A stretch of 64,000 nucleotides of DNA from Ridgeia piscesae (lineage: Eukaryota > Annelida > Polychaeta > Sabellida > Siboglinidae). The DNA is taken from NCBI GenBank assembly GCA_025642075.2, contig JAODUO010001053.1, positions 70,001 through 134,000 of the forward strand. Reading direction: 5' to 3'. Below the pieces are notes generated by a model. It was given only the letters and a program-made list of their open reading frames with translations, was not told the origin of the DNA and ran no database searches. The position numbers were made by a program, and so were the translations under genes. Shown here piece after piece: positions 54,550-64,000 of this stretch (positions are counted from its first letter, which is position 1; each line of letters opens with the position of its first letter).

Positions 54550-57500
54550 TCTTGTGTGTAGATCTTCCATTTTGAATTGTTTAGTAGATTGGACTATTGA
54601 CCTCACTGATGTGGTATGCTGACATAGTCCTTCAGATAAACAAATCATGCACAGTAGTGCCATCTGAAGAACTGTTCACCACACGATTCTCTCTTGTAGG
54701 AAAAAGGCCCTTTAGTAAAGCAAACATATCACAAATATTTGTAAAATTAGTCAATGGTCCAAATCGGTGAATAAACAGGTTATTGGATTTCAGTGCCTAA
54801 GGCCAACTTCAGTTGAGCTACGTGAGTAACTCGCGTAACCCGAGTCACAATCGAGCACGTGACCATTTTTGACCTAGATTAGCAAGGTGAATCTTCAAGG
54901 CTGCTACTCGAGGCGAAGTTTACAGGATTCACTCGAGTAACTGACGTCATTAGCAGTGACAGCGAATAGGGAATGTAGGCTCCCTACTGCATAAGAAATT
55001 AATTAAACATTACGTGACACAATCATTTAAATATGGATTAAAGTCGCCACATTCTGTGAATTATAATTTAAGACCAAAAAGATGAACGTCACAATTTATA
55101 CACTAAACAACTGATTATTTTATTTATTTACTTAAGGGGTTTATGTCCATGATCACGATCATCGTTTAGTTGGATTACGCACGTAGTACTGCACGCGCTG
55201 TGTAAATTATCATAAACTGGATACCTCATTGGGGTTATGCAAGTAACTTGAGTACACAGTAGCTCAATTGACGTCGGCCTAAGATGTTACAATGCTTCAA
55301 AGCTGACATAATAATTATATAGATGTACAAACATGTTTCACCAATACTAATAGTTAACAATACACAGTAAAGATGTGCGTATATAAAAATAAATGAAACA
55401 ATTCTGGTCAACAGTAGCAATACAACGGGATAAGGACAACACAACTAATTAATGTTTCAACAAAATATAAATACCTTTTATTAAAACAATGAAAGGCAAA
55501 GTAAAACGACAAAATCAAATGTCAGCTGATATTCAGGTGTGACCTGAGGTACATAAACTCCATGCAGCTGAAGTGTTCTGGTTCATCGCACAACTAAATC
55601 CAAATGACATATGTAACTGAGAACATCCTTGTACACCTAGGCTACATTCACCAAGATTATGAAGGATGCATTCTGGGTAACCAGAAGTTGTATTCTAGCA
55701 CCAACCACATTTTCTCTTGTGATTGTCTGTATCGTTGATAAAGGTAAACTTGAACGTCAACCGATTTATATTTTGCTGGGGGAACACTGTTAAGTCTATA
55801 AACATATGCTGCATTAAAATTCATGGCTCCCGTTTCACCTGCCTGTTAAGCATGGAATATTGACTGCAATTGTACTGGATCATCTTAACTTTCTATGAAT
55901 CAATGGACGTATTTGAGAAAGACAAAACAAGTGAACTTTATGTAGATGGTGAGCTTCGGCTCATCAACAGTTTGTTTTCTCAGGTCAGAGTTTGTCTCGT
56001 CCTTTTATTGTGGCAGTAACAAAACTCGCAAAATAATATCATAAAACATCGTAGTATGGCACAACAAAAAGTGAATATAATATCTGACTATTGTGTGAAC
56101 ATTTCATGAACACACTGCGATTGGATTCTAGTCTTGATTCAAATAAACTGAGTCATTGTGACTCGACTCAAGACACAGTCAGGGTTCAGTAACAAATATG
56201 TCAACCAAAACTCCTTGTTACATAACGAAACAAATCTCAAGACACCCGACAGAAATGTAAAAACTACCCATATCTGTTCCAGTCATCGATATTTCAACAG
56301 TACTAATCATCCTAACATTCACAAAATAAATACATTTTGATACAATTGCCTAATAACTTTAATGAAACATTACTGAAAACAGATATGTCCATGTGTAGTG
56401 AGGTGCCTACAAGCAAACATACAGTTTTAACTGTAAAACACCACATTTCCTATACCCATGTCTGCACCACAAATAACCACATCTTCATATGGCACATTTT
56501 TATAACCGGGATATTTGATAAATGTTTAACAAATAACACTGCATTAGAACAACACAAATAAATAATGAACACATTGTGTTGGCTGGCAAACATTAGTTTG
56601 TTCAGGGTTGCGAGTTTTGGAGAATGCTTGAGAATATGTCACCTTTCTAGGTGTAAAATATCAGTTAATACTTGTGCATTGTGTTCAACTAAGTTGAAAT
56701 GTTGTCATTTATATTATAAACATGTAAAGTTGATTCAACTTTTAATTGCATTGACAAGAACACTTATGCATTTTGATAGGATAACTCGTAAATAGGATAA
56801 TTAGTAGAAAGTGAAAACATGAAAGTGTCACACGGAAACAGTTAATACAAGTACCATTGGGGACACTTGTATATCGTCATAGATACTACTGAGTCTTTGA
56901 GTTTACATCAGTTTCTTTCTATTTCTCTGCAAAGAATGTATTATTTAAAGTTGTAAGGATATTTGCAAACCAACTGTAGACTGCTAGTCGTGCAGTACAG
57001 TATGTGTCAAAGTTAAACAATTATTCAACTTAAAACAAGTACCAGCTGAAAAACAGGTTCACACAACAGCCTTCTCTCCACACCAGGATGATTCATACGT
57101 TTGAAAAGATGAAATGAAAGTAGCAAATGCTCACAGAACTGAGAAAGTTAATACGTAGATTTGTATTATCAAAATACAAATGTTAATGCGTAAATCTGTA
57201 CTGTCAAAATACAAATGTTAACGCGTCAATTTGTACTGTCAAAAATGCAAGCGGGAAACTCAGAATAAACACATGCACAGATTGAATGACTGATACACCT
57301 CCAACTGAATACTCTCCAACGTACGTTCACAATCCTGATACACCCTCAGTTGATACACTGTTACATACCGGTTTGGACAGCGGCAATTTTCGTTACTGGG
57401 TGCTAACAAAGATGGAATGGAGAAGCAAAAGTAACACCAATATAGCCACAGGATTGATACTGAATGGACTGCTGATTTATGCAGTGCATATCTTGTCTGT

Positions 57501-58240
57501 GCTACACCAAACTCACTCTGACTGCAAACGTAACTGTCAGTCCTCAACTCTTTTAGTAAACTTAAATCTGCTATGCAGATGAACGTAAGATTACTTAGGA
57601 TACCTTGCAGGGTACTAAATTTTACCCAGGGTACCTTACATGGTGCTGAAATTAACCAATCCCTAAAATTGTCAATAGATATGCATCCACCAGGTTACAA
57701 TATTTTATTGACTGCATGAAATATCTCTCTGGCACTTAACACGATGACTGTTACACAGCAGGATGTGACAACTGTCTTGGACCAACTGCCACATCGGTTA
57801 TAAGTTACTGAAAATAATGGCTTTTTGTGCAATTTTGGAATTACTTTTAAAAGCAATAACCCATATAAATAGTTCTACGATAAATACTAGCATGCCAATT
57901 TTGATGAACTTAGCAGAAATATAATGGAGACAACTGTCAGTAACGTCGTCATGTCCACTAGACATAGGCAACGTCATTTATCATCGTCAACACAGATGAG
58001 TCTATTTCCTCGTATCTAATAGCTCAGTATTCTCAGAGCACTGCTAAATAAACTTAGTTCAGATGTGGCACTGTTTTGAACACAAGGAAACATTAACAGC
58101 TCAATCCTGTCTAACAACATATTCAATTACAAATCAGGATTTTTCGGGATATGAAATATCCTATTTTTAAAATAAATAACCACCTTCCTGGACTGTTGAG
58201 CAATATTTTAAACCCCTGGACGCCATGATGTGCATACGTA
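54550..58240. other. Intergenic DNA, no gene seen
   Basis: AT-rich. It includes three ~43-bp tandem units at about 57,146-57,245 (CAAATGTTAAYGCGTMAATYTGTA type). Open frames such as 57,286-57,582 and its minus-strand shadow show no splice or family support. Confidence 0.5.
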
Positions 58241-58243
58241 TTA

Positions 58244-58866
58244 GGGCTGTAATGATTTACCAGTCCATGTATGAATCACAATATTTTTCTCATGATGTAA
58301 TACGTGATACATTGCACCAGAATTTCGATATATGTCTGGTGTATGTAATCTTGAAAGTGCTATTGTGTTGAAAGTTAAAAGCATGTCAAATGAATCTATC
58401 CATTTTGGCACAACTCGTACACTGTTCTTGGCAAAAACACAACACAAACATGTTATTATCACATGGTTTCTTACTAGACCTACACTTGTATCATGTGATG
58501 TGTAACTTTGCCAAAATGATGTATCACTATGTATCATGATATGTATCGAATCGTGACACGGATATCATGACGCAAATCCAATTGTGACACATATCACGAT
58601 GCATGTTGTATCATGACAAAATATTGCTATACATACTTTACTTACTGATTAGTATTGTTATCATTTGAATGTGTCTGATCAACTCTGTCTGGATCACCAA
58701 TCTTATTACTGGCATTTTAATGTGTAACCAAAGAAATATTTCCGTTTAAAACAGAGAATGAAGTCTTTTGAATCTTATCATGACAAAAATGTTGCTGTGT
58801 GCGTTGTATTCTGACAGAGATATCACGACCCATGTCATATCATGGCTTAGTGCACATTTACAGCCC
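58244..58866. mobile_element. Short TIR element, ~620 bp
   Basis: GGGCTGTAA at 58244-58252 is matched by TTACAGCCC at 58858-58866. The interior is full of TATCATGAT/GTATCACGAT-type repeats and has no coding frame. No clear target duplication was found, so the boundary is tentative. It abuts the 3' end of the minus-strand gene. Confidence 0.45.
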
Positions 58867-58883
58867 CAACAATGTGCTAGAGT

Positions 58884-59990
58884 TTAACACTGCGTGTCAT
58901 TCTCCGTAGCCTGGATGTGGTGCAGTGTGCCGTTCTGTCGACTCGCACGGCGGTGGTGTCGATACAACTTCCTGCGCTGCTGCAGTGACTGCGTACTCCG
59001 ACAGCGTGACATGTTGTCCTCTGAGTCATCGTCTGACAACGTCTTGCGCTGCCCCGCTACCTTCTTCAGCTGAGGCTCTGACTGGACGTGCTTCAGTTTG
59101 TCGAGACGACGACGTGGCCCAGGGGTCACCTGCAGGTCAAGGCTACTGTCGGTACTACTGTATCTGTAGTCTGTGGTCGCTCCCATCACCTGACACAGAT
59201 GTAAACATTTCATTGGACGACACCACGTCGCAGGTCAAAGTTAAAGAATAAAATATTGATGTTCATTGCAAGACACAAAAAACTACTGAGCTTTTTAAAT
59301 TTATTTTTATTTTATTAAATATAATTTATCTTATTCGGAACATTGACAGTCAATGTAAAAAATGAACCTCAGTTTAATTTTTTTCAACCTGTAACGTATC
59401 AAAAAATTATAATAATTGTAACACTTCTGTAGCGCCTACACGTCTTTGAAATTTAAAGCTCAGAGCAGCAACAAACAAAATCATCTGACGTAATCATAAA
59501 CAGGGAGCCTGGAATTGCTGAATATTTATGGTGGAAAAGCTATTTCAAATATATGTTTTGAGTTTTTTTATTATGAAAGGTGGGTATAGAATGTTTGTGC
59601 AATAATAATTTTATTTATAAAGCACTGTATATCCAGAATATGTATAAAATACAACATTGGAAAACATTAATATATAGCATGTACATAATCAATTAGGCTT
59701 GCACGGTAAAGCCAATATGTTAAATAATAATAATTAAATAGATCAATAATTAAAACTTGTACAAATAATTATGTAACACTAAACCTATCAGCAAAAAAGT
59801 AATATGTCAAATAAAAATACTAAGTAAGACTCGCCTGTTTCACAATGTCAACAACATTGTCCGACTCGGTCATGGAGATCTGTCTCATGCGTCGCATGAT
59901 GACACCTGCCATCTGCGCATGTTCACTTTCCTCAGCATCCTTCAGCTGCTCTTCCTCCGACTTCATCACCCCCGACTGCTGCAGAATGGT
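58884..59990 (-). CDS. Unrecognised protein, last two exons (minus strand, 5' part outside or in satellite)
   Basis: Exon at 59990-59835: acceptor GTTGTAGCAG, 52 codons in phase 0 (TILQQSGVMKSEEEQLKD…, MRRMRQISMTESDNVVDIVK). It ends at AAACAG|gcgagt, an apparent GC donor. Last exon 59189-58884: acceptor CATCTGTGTCAG, 101 codons from VMGATTDYRYSSTDSSLDLQ to TENDTQC and stop. The tail is rich in Ser, Arg and Gln (RCRSTQSLQQRRKLYRHHRR) with an SEPQLKK motif, like a cytosolic disordered region with basophilic phosphosites. I do not recognise the family. Upstream exons would lie beyond the satellite, past the window end. Confidence 0.65.
59230..59830. other. Intron of the minus-strand gene
   Basis: AT-rich intronic DNA between the two minus-strand exons. 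No repeat or other gene seen. Confidence 0.5.
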
Positions 59991-60009
59991 CTGCTACAAC
60001 ACATGTCAT

Positions 60010-63000
60010 CAACACCTAAGTAAGACTAAGTATTAGCACCCTAACACATCACTCATCAACACATCTCTCATCACCCCAACACATCACTCATCAACACATC
60101 TCTCATCAAAACAGACCTCATCACCCGAACACATCTCTCATCAACACATCTCTCATCACCCTCAACACATATCTTATCAACACAGACCTCATCACCCCAA
60201 CACATCACTCATCAACACAGATCTCATCACCCTCAACACATCCCTCATCAACACAGACCTCATCACTCAAACACATCTCTCATCAACACAGATCTCATCA
60301 CCCTCAACACATATCTCATCAACACAGACCTCATCACCCCAACACATCACTCATCAACACCGATCTCATCACCCTCAACACATCTCTCATCAACATAGAC
60401 CTCATCACTCAAACACATCTCTCACCATCACAGACCTCATCACCCCAACACATCTCTCATCAACACAGACCTCATCACTCAAACACATCTCTCACCATCA
60501 CAGACCTCATCACCCAAACACATATCTCACCATCACAGACCTCATCACCCAAACACATCTCTCACCATCACAGACCTCATCACCCAAACACATCACTCAC
60601 CATCACAGACCTCATCACCCAAACACATCTCTCATCAACACAGACCTCATCACCCAAACACATCTCTCACCATCACAGACCTCATCACCCAAACACATAT
60701 CTCACCATCACAGACCGCATCACCCCAACACATCTCTCACCATCACAGACCGCATCACCCCAACACATCTCTCACCAACACAGACTTCATCACCCCAACA
60801 CATCTCTCACCAACACAGACCTCATCACCCCAACACATCACTCATCAACACAGATCTCATCACCATCAACACATCTCTCATCAACATAGACCTCATCACT
60901 CAAACACATCTCTCACCATCACAGACCTCATCACCCCAACACATCTCTCATCAACACAGATCTCATCACTCCAACACATCTCTCACCATCACAGACCTCA
61001 TCACTCCAACACATCTCTCACCATCACATACCTCATCACCTCAACACATCTCTCATCAAGACAGACCTCATCACTCAAACACATCTCTCACCATCACAGA
61101 CCTCATAACCCAAACACATGTCTCATCAACACAGACCTCATCACTCAAACACATCTCTCACCATCACAGACCTCATCACCTCAACACATCTCTCATCAAC
61201 ACAGACCTCATCACTCAAACACATCTCTCACCATCACAGACCTCATCACCTCAACACATCTCTCATCAACACAGACCTCATCACTCAAACACATCTCTCA
61301 CCATCACAGACCTCATCACCCAAACACATCTCTCATCAACACAGACCTCATCACCCAAACACACCTCTCACCATCACAGACCTCATCACCCAAACACATC
61401 TCTCATCAACACAGACCTCATCACTCAAACACATCTCTCACCATCACAGACCTCATCACCCAAACACATCTCTCATCAACACAGACCTCATCACCCAAAC
61501 ACATCTCTCATCAACACAGACCTCATCACTCAAACACATCTCTCACCATCACAGACCTCATCACCCAAACACATCTCTCATCAACACAGACCTCATCACC
61601 CAAACACATCTCTCACCATCACAGACCTCATCACCCAAACACATCTCTCACCATCACAGACCTCATCACCCAAACACATCTCTCACCATCACAGACCTCA
61701 TCACCCAAACACATCTCTCATCAACACAGACCTCATCACCCAAACACATCTCTCATCAACACAGACCTCATCACCCAAACACATCTCTCATCAACACAGA
61801 CCTCATCACCCAAACACATCTCTCACCATCACAGACCTCATCACCCAAACACATCTCTCACCATCACAGACCTCATCACCCAAACACATCTCTCACCATC
61901 ACAGACCTCATCACCCCAACACATCACTCATCAACACAGACCTCATCACTCCAACACATCTCTCACCATCACAGACCTCATCACTCCAACACATCACTCA
62001 TCAACACAGACCTCATCACTCAAACACATCTCTCACCATCACAGACCTCATCACCTCAACACATCTCTCATCAAGACAGACCTCATCACTCAAACACATC
62101 TCTCACCATCACAGACCTCATCACCCAAACACATCTCTCACCATCACAGACCTCATCACCCAAACACATCTCTCACCATCACAGACCTCATCACCCAAAC
62201 ACATCTCTCATCAACACAGACCTCATCACTCAAACACATCTCTCACCATCACAGACCTCATCACCCAAACACATCTCTCATCAACACAGACCTCATCACC
62301 CAAACACATCTCTCACCATCACAGACCGCATCACCCCAACACATCTCTCATCAACACAGACTTCATCACCCCAACACATCACTCATCAACACAGATCTCA
62401 TCACCCCAACATATCTCTCACCATCACCGACATCATCAGACCTGACCACTGCAGGGAGGTCTGCTGCAACACATGTCATCAATACAGACTTCATCACCCC
62501 AACACATCACTCATCAACACAGATCTCATCACCCCAACACATCTCTCATCAACACAGACCTCATCACTCCAACACATCTCTCACCATCACAGACATCATC
62601 ACCCCAACACTTCTCTCATCAACACAGACTTCATCACCCCAACACATCTCTCACCAACACAGACCTCATCACCCCAACACATCACTCATCAACACAGATC
62701 TCATCACCATCAACACATCTCTCATCAACATAGACCTCATCACTCAAACACATCTCTCACCATCACAGACCTCATCACCCCAACACATCTCTCATCAACA
62801 CAGATCTCATCACTCCAACACATCTCTCACCATCACAGACCTCATCACTCCAACACATCTCTCACCATCACATACCTCATCACCTCAACACATCTCTCAT
62901 CAAGACAGACCTCATCACTCAAACACATCTCTCACCATCACAGACCTCATCACCCAAACACATCTCTCATCAACACAGACCTCATCACTCAAACACATCT

Positions 63001-64000
63001 CTCACCATCACAGACCTCATCACCTCAACACATCTCTCATCAACACAGACCTCATCACTCAAACACATCTCTCACCATCACAGACCTCATCACCTCAACA
63101 CATCTCTCATCAACACAGACCTCATCACTCAAACACATCTCTCACCATCACATACCTCATCACCCAAACACATCTCTCATCAACACAGACCTCATCACCC
63201 AAACACATCTCTCACCATCACAGACCTCATCACCCAAACACATCTCTCATCAACACAGACCTCATCACTCAAACACATCTCTCACCATCACAGACCTCAT
63301 CACCCAAACACATCTCTCATCAACACAGACCTCATCACCCAAACACATCTCTCATCAACACAGACCTCATCACTCAAACACATCTCTCACCATCACAGAC
63401 CTCATCACCCAAACACATCTCTCATCAACACAGACCTCATCACCCCAACACATCACTCATCAACACAGACCTCATCACTCCAACACATCTCTCACCATCA
63501 CAGACCTCACCACTCCAACACATCACTCATCAACACAGACCTCATCACTCAAACACATCTCTCACCATCACAGACCTCATCACCTCAACACATCTCTCAT
63601 CAAGACAGACCTCATCACTCAAACACATCTCTCACCATCACAGACCTCATCACCCAAACACATCTCTCACCATCACAGACCTCATCACCCAAACACATCT
63701 CTCACCATCACAGACCTCATCACCCAAACACATCTCTCATCAACACAGACCTCATCACTCAAACACATCTCTCACCATCACAGACCTCATCACCCAAACA
63801 CATCTCTCATCAACACAGACCTCATCACCCAAACACATCTCTCACCATCACAGACCGCATCACCCCAACACATCTCTCATCAACACAGACTTCATCACCC
63901 CAACACATCACTCATCAACACAGATCTCATCACCCCAACATATCTCTCACCATCACCGACATCATCAGACCTGACCACTGCAGGGAGGTCTGCTGCAACA
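60010..64000. repeat. 35-bp satellite with ~1.5-kb higher-order units
   Basis: Monomers of about 35 bp (CCTCATCACCCAAACACATC + TCTCACCATCACAGA, alternating with …TCTCATCAACACAGA) run from the exon edge to the window end. Two long blocks are near copies: about 60,781-62,475 and 62,626-64,000. The second is about 316 bp (9 monomers) shorter. Each block ends in a non-satellite segment (62434-62475 and 63963-64000) that resembles the acceptor and first codons of the minus-strand exon at 59990. Confidence 0.95.

Overview
The window is animal nuclear DNA. It has multi-exon genes with GT-AG introns, a tRNA gene with an intron at the canonical 37/38 site, an APE-type LINE, TIR elements, and very heavy micro- and minisatellite content. 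Recognisable orthologues are ARB2A (FAM172A), a perilipin and DTWD2. Protein divergence from vertebrates and the type of LINE fit an invertebrate bilaterian, probably a lophotrochozoan such as a mollusc; that assignment is inference. All splice models were built by eye from ORFs, splice consensus, phase and remembered family conservation. No search was run.

Layout. 1-254: tail of a LINE ORF. 410-985: hexamer repeat. 2,000-7,680: strand-asymmetric G/T-rich satellite. 7,690-11,480: intergenic DNA with a 40-bp minisatellite. 11,489-28,929 (+): ARB2A, 11 coding exons, 755 codons, holding a LINE, a TIR element and several minisatellites in its introns. 32,290-39,568 (+): a perilipin with a TATA/Inr promoter, four 11-residue repeats and several possible C-termini (one at 41,662-41,787). 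44,668-44,762 (-): tRNA-Lys(UUU) with a 22-nt intron. 47,038-50,017: a large near-perfect inverted repeat enclosing the start of DTWD2. 48,498-53,776 (+): DTWD2, 6 exons, 275 aa. 58,244-58,866: TIR element. 58,884-59,990 (-): last two exons of an unrecognised gene. 60,010-64,000: a 35-bp satellite running off the window.

The most unusual signal is that tandem arrays sit on exon edges and carry copies of splice sites. In ARB2A, 52 uninterrupted copies of a 38-bp unit lead into the exon at 24,589, and the unit consists of that exon's first 28 nt plus its splice acceptor. The donor of the exon at 26,770-26,877, with 24 nt of coding sequence, is repeated about 13 times. The donor of the exon at 25,561-25,680 is repeated about 5 times. 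The stop-codon region is repeated about 9 times. In an unrelated gene on the other strand, the 35-bp satellite carries degenerate copies of the neighbouring exon's acceptor and coding edge. Decoy splice sites that lead to stop codons are therefore abundant next to the real ones.

The genes are not an operon and have separate roles: Argonaute-linked co-transcriptional regulation (ARB2A), lipid droplet coating (perilipin) and tRNA acp3U modification (DTWD2).
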